Numbered from the stretch's first letter, positions 51,129-61,216 are shown. The stretch is 64,000 bases of DNA from Parabacteroides gordonii MS-1 = DSM 23371 (GCF_000969825.1 NZ_KQ033919.1:1402173-1466172), one strand, 5' to 3'. The notes: a model not told the origin generated them from the letters alone. A program made the numbers and translations.

Positions 51129-54100
51129 TTAGAATCCGTAACGAAGACCAATCTGTACCTGATAAGGGTTACCATTCAGATTAGAAACACCGGTATTTGC
51201 ATTAACATTGTAAACATACTGTTTTTGTTCGGAATTGAAGCTTTTGATCGAATAAATATTTTGTTTACCCAGGTTATGACCGGAGCCCCAGTTCTTGCTG
51301 AACAGGTTGGCTACGTTAAAGATATCCACCGACAATTCGATGTTTTGTGTTTTATAGATTTTGAATTTCTTGGCAATACGCAGGTCGAACGTTCCGTAGA
51401 AACCGTTCACGCCACCGTTGCGTTCAGCCACTTTACCGAAACTCTTGCGGATATACTTCTTGGTGCTTTCTTCTACATCCGGGTTATCGAGTATGGACTG
51501 GATACCTTCGCGCAGATACTGAGGAGTAGCCGCGTCGTTCGGATCATAGATGTAAGCCAGGTCGTTGGAAGAGACAAAATCACCGTTCACATTTCCGTTC
51601 ACAGCCAGTGAATAGCGCGTTCCGCCCAATCCGGAGAAGCGTAAACCGACACTGACGCCCCAGAAAGTAGGAGCTGTTCCATAGAAAACGACTTTATGAC
51701 GGAACTGGTTATCGGAATAGCTCATCCGGCTCAAATCACGGGGATCGTCGACCACCATCTTGGAGAGGGTGGCCGAGTTTGCCACATTCCCGTTATATGA
51801 AGTATTATCTCTTGTATCATTCCAGGTGTAACTGAAAGCGATCTCGCCATCATTCAGATAACGCCAGGTTCCGTCGACAACGAATGCAAACTGGTTCACC
51901 TTTCCTTCACTGTTCAGTTCGAGTACACGGCCTATTTTATCCGTCTTGCGCCCTTGCGTCCAGTCGGCTGAACCGTTTGCCGGGTTGATGCTTTCGGCAG
52001 GAACATAGACCCCGCGGTTTCCTTCGGCTGCCAGGCGGAAGAAAGGCTCGTCGGCCATATTGCGGTCTACGTACATATAATTATTACGTCCCAGCGTCAT
52101 AAAACCGCTTACTCCTATTTTCAGGCGGTCTGTAAAGAAGTGGGTATACGAGAAGTTCGCTTTATAAACAACCGGCACCTTTGCATCGGCTCCGTTCATA
52201 TTGATCGTTGCCAGCTTGGGGATATCCGGATTATTAAACAGATCGGCACCGGGAGCTGTCGACGGGTCTTTACGGTAGGATTCGAAATCGGGGGTCGGCA
52301 CCAGGTCGCCTGTCAGGTCGACGGATAATACTTTGGTTCCGTCGAATACCATGTTGTTAATCATTGCATAGTTATTGATATCGGAAGCAAAGATACCACC
52401 GCCGAGGCGGATGATGTCGGTATGCTTTTCATTCACGTCCCAGGTGAATTGCAAACGGGGTTGTACCTGGAAAGTAGTCAGGCCATTGTCTGTACGCAAG
52501 CTTAATTCATCGTAAACCGTCTGGTTGAAGTTCCCTTTATTAAAGTAATTGGCATTATCGATACGAAGTCCCGCAGTCATTTCAAATCCCGGGAAGAGTT
52601 TGGTCTGCAACTGGCCGTACACCCCTGTGTTCAGGATATTCTGTTTGACACGCTGATCGGGATCCAGATATACTTCACGCACATAGCGGTAAGGCTTCAG
52701 GTTATTGAAGTTATCCATCCCGGTGAAGTAGAAACGGCCGTTCGCCTCGCTGCCATAACGGGAGTCCATGTTGGTGTACATCAGGTCGGCACCAAAAGTA
52801 AAGTTGATCTTATTGGTCGTATAATACAGGTTATCTACCAGATGCAGTACATTATTATAGAAATTCTCCGGAGAATAACGCTGGCCGCCTAACTGGATGG
52901 TTGTATAAACATCCTTACCGTCTACTGTGGATTGCACTCGTTCCACAATAGCACGGGGGATATTGGCGGAAGGCAATTGCTTATTCGGCGTACTCTCTTC
53001 CGAAGTGTACAAATGTTGCAGTTTCAACTCGTTAGTAATACGGGGCCCCAACACAGAACGCAAAGTTGCCAGGATGCTATTGTCGATGGAATGCACATCA
53101 CCGTACACTTCATACAAGTTGATAGAACTGTTGTCACCCAGTGCCTGCTTGTTGCGATCGTTCACATAGTTGTCGCGTATGGTCAATAAGTTGGTGGCAT
53201 TCAGTTGCCAGTCGATACGGGCAAAAACGGCATCCGTAGCCTGTTTCTTATCGAAGGAACCGAACTGAGGCGAATTGGCTACTCCATACTTATTGCGTGC
53301 AATCTCCAGATACTGATCCAATGTGGATTGTGTTACGTTATAACGCTTTTCATCGGCTGCACTTTTGATATCGGCAATCTGCAACGGACGGGAGTCCGCC
53401 TGATGATCCCAAGCCAGGAAGAAGTGAGCACGGTTCTTGATGATCGGCCCGCCCAGTGTCGCTCCATACTGATAAGTAGAGAAGCTGGCATCACGATCAT
53501 TACCGCGAATATCATAAGGACTTGAAAGCCAGTCGGCACGACCGTATACAAACGCACTTCCCGTCAGGGTATTCGTTCCCGATTTAGTAACTGTGCTGAC
53601 AGCCCCACCTCCACTGCGTCCGTAAGTGACATCATATTGGTTGGTCACAACCTCAAACTCGCGAACAGCTTCCATCGAGATCGCGTAAGGCCCTCCGTTA
53701 CGGTTGGTCGTACCGCCCGAGGTCGGATTCTTTGCCGACATACCGTCGATCGTAAAATTAGTGGAAGAGGCCAACTGCCCGGAAAGGCTGCTTCCCGTAC
53801 TCAACGGGGAGAGATCCACCAACGAGGTAAAGTTACGCCCGTTCACCGGCAGCTTGGTAATATCCTTTGCCGTTACCGAAGTGGCCGCCCCAATCTTCGG
53901 GACTGTATTCTTTAACGAATTGGCTACCACTTCCACCGCTTCGATCTCGACCGATGCTTCCTGCATCTTAAAGTCCACATGGAGCATATCACCCTGATTG
54001 AGCGAATAGCCTGTTTTCTTTTGTTCGCCATAACCGATAAAAGATGCAGTCACCGTATAAGGCGATCCCAACGGCAATTGCTTGATGATGTATTCTCCTT

Positions 54101-54296
54101 TCTCATTCGTCATAGAACCGGTGAAGAAACCGGTCGACTCATTTTTCACCTGGATGGTGGCTCCTATCACTGTTTCGCCGAACTCATCCACGACCGTTCC
54201 GGTAATAATGGCTTGCGTACTTCCCTGTGCATTGACAGCCGCAGAGAAACAACAAAGTAGCATCACCCATGTGACTAACCTGGTAAATAGTTTCAT
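51129..54296 (-). CDS. Oar-like TonB-dependent outer-membrane receptor
   Basis: A 1055-residue protein starting MKLFTRLVTWVMLLCCFSAAVNAQ; the upstream extension lacks a signal peptide and is rejected. Residues ~30-110 form a carboxypeptidase-regulatory-like domain (ITGTVVDEFGETVIGATIQVKNESTG). A plug with LPVNGRNFTSLVDLSPLSTG and an Oar-type barrel follow, with periplasm-to-surface strands ending YQVQIGLRYGF. No SusD partner is present. Oar-like receptors move large or peptide-like substrates across the outer membrane; the substrate here is unknown, with the phosphodiesterase next door as a clue. Confidence 0.92.
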   Translation of the reverse strand: MKLFTRLVTWVMLLCCFSAAVNAQGSTQAIITGTVVDEFGETVIGATIQVKNESTGFFTGSMTNEKGEYIIKQLPLGSPYTVTASFIGYGEQKKTGYSLNQGDMLHVDFKMQEASVEIEAVEVVANSLKNTVPKIGAATSVTAKDITKLPVNGRNFTSLVDLSPLSTGSSLSGQLASSTNFTIDGMSAKNPTSGGTTNRNGGPYAISMEAVREFEVVTNQYDVTYGRSGGGAVSTVTKSGTNTLTGSAFVYGRADWLSSPYDIRGNDRDASFSTYQYGATLGGPIIKNRAHFFLAWDHQADSRPLQIADIKSAADEKRYNVTQSTLDQYLEIARNKYGVANSPQFGSFDKKQATDAVFARIDWQLNATNLLTIRDNYVNDRNKQALGDNSSINLYEVYGDVHSIDNSILATLRSVLGPRITNELKLQHLYTSEESTPNKQLPSANIPRAIVERVQSTVDGKDVYTTIQLGGQRYSPENFYNNVLHLVDNLYYTTNKINFTFGADLMYTNMDSRYGSEANGRFYFTGMDNFNNLKPYRYVREVYLDPDQRVKQNILNTGVYGQLQTKLFPGFEMTAGLRIDNANYFNKGNFNQTVYDELSLRTDNGLTTFQVQPRLQFTWDVNEKHTDIIRLGGGIFASDINNYAMINNMVFDGTKVLSVDLTGDLVPTPDFESYRKDPSTAPGADLFNNPDIPKLATINMNGADAKVPVVYKANFSYTHFFTDRLKIGVSGFMTLGRNNYMYVDRNMADEPFFRLAAEGNRGVYVPAESINPANGSADWTQGRKTDKIGRVLELNSEGKVNQFAFVVDGTWRYLNDGEIAFSYTWNDTRDNTSYNGNVANSATLSKMVVDDPRDLSRMSYSDNQFRHKVVFYGTAPTFWGVSVGLRFSGLGGTRYSLAVNGNVNGDFVSSNDLAYIYDPNDAATPQYLREGIQSILDNPDVEESTKKYIRKSFGKVAERNGGVNGFYGTFDLRIAKKFKIYKTQNIELSVDIFNVANLFSKNWGSGHNLGKQNIYSIKSFNSEQKQYVYNVNANTGVSNLNGNPYQVQIGLRYGF

Positions 54297-54337
54297 AAAC
54301 AATCTTTTAATTTTATTTCCATATAAGTTTGATGTCG

Positions 54338-54345
54338 CAAAAGTA
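54338..54345 (-). promoter_or_regulatory. Promoter -7 element of the Oar-like receptor
   Basis: CAAAAGTA on plus reads TACTTTTG on minus, 41 bp before the start at 54296. No -33 at ideal spacing was found. Confidence 0.5.
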
Positions 54346-54419
54346 GCCCCGGTATATTGCAGAGGTGTGACAACAAAATGTATATTCATTAACATTCCGC
54401 TTACTTTTCTGCAACAAAA

Positions 54420-54449
54420 AGCCCGATGAGCAAGTTGCTTCACCGGGCT
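54420..54449 (-). terminator. Terminator after the exported protein gene
   Basis: Arms AGCCCG and CGGGCT with inner GAGCAA/TTGCTT pairing and T5 on the minus strand, 29 bp after the stop at 54478. Confidence 0.75.
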
Positions 54450-54477
54450 ACATTAAGCGTATGTCTATAAGAGGAGT

Positions 54478-55143
54478 TCAGTCTTCCAGGGTCTTGATTA
54501 TTGAAGAGGCTATCTTCGATGAACTTTTGCGGCTGATCTTACGCACCTTATCCGGGTTCTCCAGATTCATGCAGGTGAAGTAATTATTACCGCGATAAAT
54601 CTCCTTTTTATCCTTATCATATAGCGAATAGCTTACGATATGGAATAAAGTACGAAGAGGCTGTTCCTGCCATTTCAGATAATGTTGGTTCAGCACCAAC
54701 AGGTAATCGGCTCCGGCCTTGTTCAAGACTTTCTGTAGTTCTTCCGTAGGCACGGCCGAGAGGTCGGAATAGCTGTCTTCACTTTCTCCGTTTACCTTGA
54801 TCTCATTCAGCACCTGTCCGTCTACCAGATTATCCGTTGCCGGGATAAATTTACAACCGCCTTCCTTTACCGCCGCTGCGATATTCTCTGCGATAATACT
54901 ATTATATTCGCGGTCGATACGATCGGCTTGCATACCGGTTTCTTCCGCGATCATTCCGTTATAGAAATAGTTGGACTTCACATTATCATGCAAGCCGACA
55001 ATAAGGATCTGCTTGGCATGATAGTTGTTGCTTTCATCCTTTTTATTTCCTTTTGCTGAAGCTGTTACTACAGTACCCAGTACAAGCAACAGCATCATAA
55101 TAACCTGAACATTGAATAACTTTCTCATAATTCTTTTCATCAT
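54478..55143 (-). CDS. Exported protein of unknown function
   Basis: A 221-residue protein with an N-terminal hydrophobic segment (VIMMLLLVLGTVVTASAKG) suited to a signal peptide. The mature part (QILIVGLHDNVKSNYFYNGMIAEETGMQADRIDREYNSIIAENIAAAVKEGGCKFI...GADYLLVLNQHYLKWQEQPLRTLFHIVSYSLYDKDKKEIYRGNNYF) has an alternating alpha/beta pattern. It vaguely recalls periplasmic TolB-N or lipoprotein-assembly factors, but no family was recognised. It follows the PorT-like gene by 61 bp but has its own -7 element (55156-55163). Function not assigned. Confidence 0.65.
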   Translation of the reverse strand: MMKRIMRKLFNVQVIMMLLLVLGTVVTASAKGNKKDESNNYHAKQILIVGLHDNVKSNYFYNGMIAEETGMQADRIDREYNSIIAENIAAAVKEGGCKFIPATDNLVDGQVLNEIKVNGESEDSYSDLSAVPTEELQKVLNKAGADYLLVLNQHYLKWQEQPLRTLFHIVSYSLYDKDKKEIYRGNNYFTCMNLENPDKVRKISRKSSSKIASSIIKTLED

Positions 55144-55155
55144 TGATTTTGGTCA

Positions 55156-55163
55156 CAAAGGTA
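55156..55163 (-). promoter_or_regulatory. Promoter -7 element of the exported protein gene
   Basis: CAAAGGTA on plus reads TACCTTTG on minus, 12 bp before the start at 55143; the short gap implies a very short leader or a later start codon. Confidence 0.45.
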
Positions 55164-55204
55164 AAGCCGCCTGATTGCAGCGTTGTTACAAAGGGATAAA
55201 GTTC

Positions 55205-55825
55205 CTATTTCATCCGAAAACACCAGCCGACATTGATTTGTATCACACCATTGTTGGAAGTATTATCATACATCGAGTCGCTCAGACCTCCGGCATCTTT
55301 AAATATATTCGTCAGCCCGATATTATAATTGGCAGAAACCACCAGACCGCAATCGAACAGATAACCGGCTCCCACTCCCAGGGAGAAATCAACTTTATTC
55401 ACATTTTCCCTTATATTACCGGTTATCTGCTTCCGGTACCCCGGCATATCGGAAACAACCATATCGCTCACATTCGCTCTTACATTTATTCCCAACTGGG
55501 GGCCGGCGAAAACATTAAATCCTTTAAACAGATAGGCTTTAACATAGACCGGAATATTCAGATAATCACATTTCAGTTTGGAGGTCACGCCTTTATCATC
55601 ATACTGATACCCCTGCATAGAATAATACAACCCCGGTTCAAGGGCAAACCGCGACGAAAAACGATACTCACCGGCCACACCGATATTAAGCCCCGGCCGC
55701 ATATCCGCTCCATAAGGAGTCAGGTTAGCCAGATTAAGCCCGGCTTTAGGTATAAAAGAAAACTCCTGGGCATTTACCTGAACGGAAACCAGAAGTACCA
55801 CAACAAACATTATCCATCTTTTCAT
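55205..55825 (-). CDS. PorT-like outer-membrane beta-barrel protein
   Basis: A 206-residue exported protein (signal peptide ending SVQVNAQ) with the outer-membrane barrel pattern of the PorT family: FSFIPKAGLNLANLTPYGADMRPGLNIGVAGEYRFSSRFALEPGLYYSMQGY, YLNIPVYVKAYLFKGFNVFAGPQLGINV, and final QINVGWCFRMK. Such small barrels are common and mostly of unknown role. No promoter of its own was found between it and the left repeat at 55928; the only -7 element lies inside the invertible segment and points toward it. Confidence 0.85.
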   Translation of the reverse strand: MKRWIMFVVVLLVSVQVNAQEFSFIPKAGLNLANLTPYGADMRPGLNIGVAGEYRFSSRFALEPGLYYSMQGYQYDDKGVTSKLKCDYLNIPVYVKAYLFKGFNVFAGPQLGINVRANVSDMVVSDMPGYRKQITGNIRENVNKVDFSLGVGAGYLFDCGLVVSANYNIGLTNIFKDAGGLSDSMYDNTSNNGVIQINVGWCFRMK

Positions 55826-55927
55826 ATCAGTATTTTATTTATGTATACCTATATGATGATTCTTTGTAAGGAAATGTTGCAACGGATTATGAAAATAATA
55901 AGCGGGAGATTTATAGAGAGCTATAAT

Positions 55928-56185
55928 TACCATAGTTCTGTACGAACTATGCGGAATAGATCAGACTGAGAAAAACACTGTGCAAAAATAATAAAAAAGG
56001 AATACAAAATGATAAAATATCATTTTTTTATTCTAATATCCGCAAGGTTTATAAAATACTTTTTCACACGGCAGCCAGACAGATTACATATTTTAAGACA
56101 AAAACCTCCACCAAAGGCCGCTTCCTCCCTGGCAAAAGACTGTCTACCCTGCATAAAATAAAACAGTTCGTACAGAACTATGGTA
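55928..56185. promoter_or_regulatory. Invertible promoter segment between the PorT-like and SusC genes
   Basis: A perfect 21-bp inverted repeat pair: 55928-55948 (TACCAT then AGTTCTGTACGAACT) and 56165-56185 (its complement) around 216 bp. The repeat core matches those at 50 and 27875/28131. The best -7 match inside is CAAAAATA (55983-55990), TATTTTTG on the minus strand, pointing away from susC. No plus-strand TAnnTTTG lies inside. In this orientation SusC/SusD would be off. The promoter match is weaker than in the other two switches. Confidence 0.68.
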
Positions 56186-56337
56186 TGTATTTCAATGGAA
56201 ACACAAAATCTAATATAACTCTAATATCTAATAATGAGGCCTATGGTGTAAAAAAAGTATCGTTTACCTGAATACGTACCAGATACGTAATTTTTAATCA
56301 ATTCAATTTATTAAATCTAACTAGTATTAATTAAATT

Positions 56338-59334
56338 ATGAAGAAAGCAATTCAATCGATTTCTTTCAGAGATACAGTTTATGTATCCACATTCTGTCTG
56401 TTACTCTCTGCATTTCCTGCAAATGCAAAAGAGGTAAACAGTTATAGTTCAGAAGTATTACCGGTGACTAACATCACACAACAGAACAAAACAGTCACAG
56501 GTACGGTGGTCGACACTAACGGGATTCCTATAATAGGTGCCAACGTAGTGGTCAAGGGCACAACCCACGGAAACATCACGGATGCCGACGGTAAATTTAC
56601 AATTGAGAACGTTCCTGAAAACACTATTTTACAAATCTCTTACATCGGCTATAAAACGCTGGATGTAGCCGTAAGGAGCAAGTCGAAAGTAGAGGTCACC
56701 CTCGAAGAGGATTCAGAAAATCTACAGGAAGTTATCGTGGTCGGTTACGGTAGTACGGTGAAAAAAGACCTGACAACAGCCGTGACAAGTGTAAAAAGTA
56801 AAGACTTCCTGCAAGGAGCATCCAACAGTCCTTTACAGATGATCGACGGTAAGGTAGCCGGAGTATCCGTATCCAACACAGCCGCTGCCGACCCGAATGC
56901 CAGTCCCAGCATACAGGTGCGCGGTGCCTCTTCCCTGAAAGCAGGAAACGGGCCGCTGATCGTTATCGACGGTATGCCCGGTGGGGATTTGCGTAACCTC
57001 GCCCAACAGGATATCGAGTCGATCACGGTATTGAAAGACGGTTCCGCCGCAGCTATTTACGGTTCACGCGGTGCAAACGGTGTTATCCTGGTTCAGACCA
57101 AACAGGGAAAAGCCGGTAAAGTATCTATCACATATGACGGGTACGCCGAACATGACTTCGTGGCCGCACGGCCGGAAATACTGAGCCCGGAAGAGTTTGT
57201 TGCCAACAATATCGGAAAAGACTACGGTTCGCGCACCAACTGGTATGACGAATTGCTCAACAAAAATAACTTCGGACAAAACCACAACCTCGCTCTATCC
57301 GGAGGTAGCGAGTCTACTATCTTCCGTATCTCAGCCAACTATCGTTCCAAAGAAGGACTGGATATTGCGACCGACCGCAAAGAATACGGTTTACGTGCCA
57401 GCTTCAAACAAACAACTTTAGAAGGCTTACTGGAAGTGACAGGAAACATTTCCTATCGCTATGCCGATGAAGATTACACGGATTACGGTAGCTTCAAACA
57501 GGCTGTCGAACTGAACCCGACCTATTCAAAAGATGAAATGGATGCCTTCCGCAACAACTTCGACAGCTACAACCCCATCTTCAACCTGACAAGACGGGAA
57601 AACGGAGCTACACAGGAATACCTGACCACCGACTTCAACATCAAACTCAACATCCTGAAGAACCTGAATACGGAGTTGAAGCTCGGCCGCCAGGGACACG
57701 ACAAAAAGCAACGCGAGTATTATTTCAAAGACCACCGCGAGTCTATCAACAACAGCCGTAACGGACGCGCCCGCCTGGAAAACGAAAAGTGGGTCGATTA
57801 TACATTGGAATGGCTAAGCAACTATTCACTGGATATAGACCAACACCACCTGAAAGTGATGGGCGGCTATTCGTATCAGGAATTCAACTGGGAAAAGTTC
57901 AATGCGGAAAACATGAACTTCCCGACAGACGCTTTCCTGTATAACAACCTGGGAGCAGGCGATTACAACAAAGCGGACGGACGCCTCGGAATGGAGTCGG
58001 ATAAGAACAAGGAAAAGACAATCGCTTTCCTGGGACGTGTCAACTACGATTTCGATAATACTTTCCTGTTCACCGGATCTATCCGCTACGAAGGGAATAC
58101 CAAATTCGGTACCGATCATAAATGGGGTGCTTTCCCTGCAGCTTCCGCCGCCTGGCGCGTTTCCCGTCTATCCTTCTTTGAAGACTCACAGACGGTGAAC
58201 GATTTGAAACTTCGTTTCTCTTACGGACAGACCGGACGGTCGGGCTTCGACAAATATATCTCCCTGGCGAAATATACCGGCTACGGATGGATGCCGAACA
58301 GCGAAGGTAAATGGGTTCAGGTATACGGGCCGGGAAACAACCCGAACAGGGATCTGTCTTGGGAAAAACAGATATCCTACAACCTGGGTATCGACTATAC
58401 CTTATTCAACTCCCGCCTGTCCGGTAGCCTGGATCTTTTCATCCGCGAAGGGAAAGATGTGATCGGAGAATACCAGGTGCCGGTTCCTCCCTATCTGCAT
58501 GAAAAGATCATGACGAATGTAGGTACGACCAGCTCCAAAGGCTTCGAATTGCAGATTAACTGGGATGCCGTACAGACAGATAAATTCACTTACTCCACCA
58601 ACGCTACGCTTGCCTATACCAAATCGAAGCTGAAATCATTCTCCAACGAGAAGTACGAGCTAGGCTATATGGAAGGCGACGGTCTGCCCTCACCGGGAAA
58701 CCCCGGCCCATGCCAACGTTTGCAGGATGGCATCGAGATCGGTTCATTCTACGGATACCGTTATGCAGGTGTCGATGAAGATGGAAATATCATGGTGTAC
58801 AAAGGCGGGGAAAAAGGAGGGGAAACCCTGCGTGGCCGCGATGCCGGAGAAGCCGACAGAACCTATATCGGCAACGGTACTCCCAAATGGGAAATGGCCT
58901 GGGGCAATACCTTCACTTACAAAGGCTTTGACTTGTCGCTCTATTTTCGCGGACGTTTCGATTACCAGATCCTGAACCAGTATCAGATGTATTACGGTCT
59001 GCAAGGTGTAACCGGTATCAACAAACTGACATCTGCCTATAAGGAGAATGCCCATATCAAAGGCGAGAAGATCATGTGCGATTACTTCCTCGAAAACGGT
59101 AATTACCTGAAACTGGATAATATCACGTTGGGATGGACACCCAAGCTGAACACGAAATGGATCTCGAACCTGCGTATCTATGCCACCATGAAGAATGTGT
59201 TTACCATCACCAAATATTCGGGCGGAATGGATCCGTCGAGCGTCGACGTGACAGGCTTATGGGCCGGCAGAGGCAGTATGGACTTATATCCGACAGCCCG
59301 CAATGTATCATTCGGAGTTCAAATCAGTTACTAA
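56338..59334 (+). CDS. SusC/RagA-family TonB-dependent receptor
   Basis: A 998-residue outer-membrane receptor (signal region FCLLLSAFPANA). Residues ~50-130 form a carboxypeptidase-regulatory-like domain (VTGTVVDTNGIPIIGANVVVKGTTHGNITDADGKFTI). The SusC signature lies at the plug start (LQEVIVVGYGS..KKDLTTAVTSV), with IQVRGASSL, VIDGMPGGDLRNLAQQDIESITVLKDGSAAAIYGSRGANGVILVQTK and a ~22-strand barrel ending NVSFGVQISY. With SusD, 17 bp downstream, it imports glycans or peptides. No glycoside hydrolase, sulfatase or sigma/anti-sigma pair is adjacent, so the substrate is unknown. It lies next to an invertible promoter. Confidence 0.97.
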   Translation: MKKAIQSISFRDTVYVSTFCLLLSAFPANAKEVNSYSSEVLPVTNITQQNKTVTGTVVDTNGIPIIGANVVVKGTTHGNITDADGKFTIENVPENTILQISYIGYKTLDVAVRSKSKVEVTLEEDSENLQEVIVVGYGSTVKKDLTTAVTSVKSKDFLQGASNSPLQMIDGKVAGVSVSNTAAADPNASPSIQVRGASSLKAGNGPLIVIDGMPGGDLRNLAQQDIESITVLKDGSAAAIYGSRGANGVILVQTKQGKAGKVSITYDGYAEHDFVAARPEILSPEEFVANNIGKDYGSRTNWYDELLNKNNFGQNHNLALSGGSESTIFRISANYRSKEGLDIATDRKEYGLRASFKQTTLEGLLEVTGNISYRYADEDYTDYGSFKQAVELNPTYSKDEMDAFRNNFDSYNPIFNLTRRENGATQEYLTTDFNIKLNILKNLNTELKLGRQGHDKKQREYYFKDHRESINNSRNGRARLENEKWVDYTLEWLSNYSLDIDQHHLKVMGGYSYQEFNWEKFNAENMNFPTDAFLYNNLGAGDYNKADGRLGMESDKNKEKTIAFLGRVNYDFDNTFLFTGSIRYEGNTKFGTDHKWGAFPAASAAWRVSRLSFFEDSQTVNDLKLRFSYGQTGRSGFDKYISLAKYTGYGWMPNSEGKWVQVYGPGNNPNRDLSWEKQISYNLGIDYTLFNSRLSGSLDLFIREGKDVIGEYQVPVPPYLHEKIMTNVGTTSSKGFELQINWDAVQTDKFTYSTNATLAYTKSKLKSFSNEKYELGYMEGDGLPSPGNPGPCQRLQDGIEIGSFYGYRYAGVDEDGNIMVYKGGEKGGETLRGRDAGEADRTYIGNGTPKWEMAWGNTFTYKGFDLSLYFRGRFDYQILNQYQMYYGLQGVTGINKLTSAYKENAHIKGEKIMCDYFLENGNYLKLDNITLGWTPKLNTKWISNLRIYATMKNVFTITKYSGGMDPSSVDVTGLWAGRGSMDLYPTARNVSFGVQISY

Positions 59335-59351
59335 ATTAAAGCATAAACAGC

Positions 59352-61070
59352 ATGAAAAATATAAAATCACTTTGTGCAGTCAGCCTGCTGGCAACGACTA
59401 TGGCTTTTACTTCCTGTACGGATCTGACAGAAGAGCCATTCAATATATTGACAAGCGACAACTATTTCACCGACAAGGCTTCTGTTGAAGCCACCGTACT
59501 CCGCCCGTACGAACATGCACAATGGTGCGGATGGGACGGCGACCGCTGGCAGTTGCAGGAACTCACCGGCGACCATTTCGTATGGACACAGAAGGGACGT
59601 CATGGCTACGATGACGGACAATGGGTTCGCCTGCACGAGCATAAATGGAATTATGACATGAACCAGATCAACGGTGGCTGGGTTGGCCCGTATCAGGGAA
59701 TCCAGCAGATCAACTCGCTGCTTCGCGACTTCAATATCCTCGACTTCCAGGCAATGGGTATTACCGACGAGGAAAAGAACAATTACATCGGCGAGCTGCG
59801 TACCTTACGCGCCTGGTTCTACATCTTCCTGATCGACTTCTATCGCAATGTTCCTATCTTTACGGAGAAAGACGCACCCGACGAACTGCTCGCACAATCT
59901 GCCCCGGAAGAAGTTTTCAACTATATCGAAAGCGAACTGAAAGAAGTATTGCCCCAACTGAAAAAGGAAAACATCGTCGGTCGCTTCACCCAGGCTCCCG
60001 CCGCTGCACTGCTGGCCCGTATCTATTTCAATTCGCAAGTATGGCTTAACGTAGACCGTTCGGCCGATTGCAAGACCTTCTGCGAAGATATTATTGCTGG
60101 TAAATACGGAGAATATCATATCAACCAGAATGACTACCGCGATCCATTCCGCTCCGGTATCAAAGGCTACAGGTCACCCGAACTTCTATTCGAATTCCCC
60201 CACAAACGTAATGTGTACCAGTTCGGCGGTTTCCACGACTCCTTCCTGCACTACACATCCGGACAGGCATTGGGTAATCCCGACGGCGGTAACAACGGTA
60301 TCCACATGACTCCTTCAAGGGACTTCGACGGCAACGTCTACAAATTCGCCAGCCAACTGGGAACCCCGTACGAAAAGTTTGCAGACTGCGATTACCGCAA
60401 ACAACCTTTCCGGATCACCAGCGCAAACGGCGACTATGACGGTTTCTTTATGATCGGTACACAATACAAGTTCGATTATACAAAAGGATACGGTTATACG
60501 GATGAGACAGTGAAAGGAACAGAAGAGTACAAAGGCGAACCGCTGATCTATGTAGATCAGGTAGGCCGTTTCTCCGAAGGCCTGGCCACTGCCAAAGAAA
60601 AAGGATCGCGTGTGACGACAGGGGAAGAGAACTCAGGAGTTCGCTTTAATAAGTTCCCTTACCTGCAGGAAGGCGACGGACTGTATATGTGCCAGTCTGC
60701 ACCGGAAATCCGCCTGGCAGAGATCTACTACATGCTGGCAGAGATCAATTACAGAAGCGGCAACAAGACGAAAGCTGCCGAACTACTCGATTTCGTACGC
60801 ATCAGGAACTATCCGGCAGACAAGTGGAGCAAATACAGCTACACACAAAACCCGGCCATGCTGACAGACCAGGAGTTTGTAGACGAATGGGGACGTGAGT
60901 TTATCGGCGAACGCCGCCGCCGTCCGGATCTGATCCGTTGGGGACGCTTCGGTAATGCCTGGTGGGACAAAGACGTCGATCCGTCGGACAAGGAATACAC
61001 GATCTTCCCGATCCCAAAACGCCAGATGGATGCCAACCCATTGTTAAAGCAAACGACAAAAGGCTGGTAA
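59352..61070 (+). CDS. SusD/RagB-family surface lipoprotein
   Basis: A 572-residue lipoprotein (MAFTSCTDLTEEP, lipidated Cys). It has the SusD N-terminal segment (FNILTSDNYFTDKASVEATVLRPYEHAQW), TPR-like helices (ELRTLRAWFYIFLIDFYRNVPIFTE) and the C-terminal hallmark WGREFIGERRRRPDLIRWGRFGNAWW...IFPIPKRQMDANPLLKQ. It forms the lid over the SusC barrel and captures substrate. An inverted repeat ATAAGCAGCC/GGCTGCTTAT lies just downstream (about 61090-61149). Confidence 0.97.
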   Translation: MKNIKSLCAVSLLATTMAFTSCTDLTEEPFNILTSDNYFTDKASVEATVLRPYEHAQWCGWDGDRWQLQELTGDHFVWTQKGRHGYDDGQWVRLHEHKWNYDMNQINGGWVGPYQGIQQINSLLRDFNILDFQAMGITDEEKNNYIGELRTLRAWFYIFLIDFYRNVPIFTEKDAPDELLAQSAPEEVFNYIESELKEVLPQLKKENIVGRFTQAPAAALLARIYFNSQVWLNVDRSADCKTFCEDIIAGKYGEYHINQNDYRDPFRSGIKGYRSPELLFEFPHKRNVYQFGGFHDSFLHYTSGQALGNPDGGNNGIHMTPSRDFDGNVYKFASQLGTPYEKFADCDYRKQPFRITSANGDYDGFFMIGTQYKFDYTKGYGYTDETVKGTEEYKGEPLIYVDQVGRFSEGLATAKEKGSRVTTGEENSGVRFNKFPYLQEGDGLYMCQSAPEIRLAEIYYMLAEINYRSGNKTKAAELLDFVRIRNYPADKWSKYSYTQNPAMLTDQEFVDEWGREFIGERRRRPDLIRWGRFGNAWWDKDVDPSDKEYTIFPIPKRQMDANPLLKQTTKGW

Positions 61071-61161
61071 CGACCTCATAAAACAAAATGGATAAGCAGC
61101 CGCACTAACTAACTATTTCGCACTTAATAATAATATCCCTGGCTGCTTATTCATAAAAAAA

Positions 61162-61188
61162 GGTTGCAATGTTCAGTACATTGCAACC
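61162..61188. terminator. Bidirectional terminator between susD and purL
   Basis: Perfect 11-bp arms GGTTGCAATGT and ACATTGCAACC around TCAGT, with A7 before and T5 after. Confidence 0.92.
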
Positions 61189-61216
61189 TTTTTACATTTA
61201 AAAGATCTATCTCTTT

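Noticed and set aside
55175-55969. A 264-codon plus-strand frame opposite the PorT-like gene
   Set aside because: It is the antisense shadow of a convincing outer-membrane barrel gene and crosses the inversion repeat.
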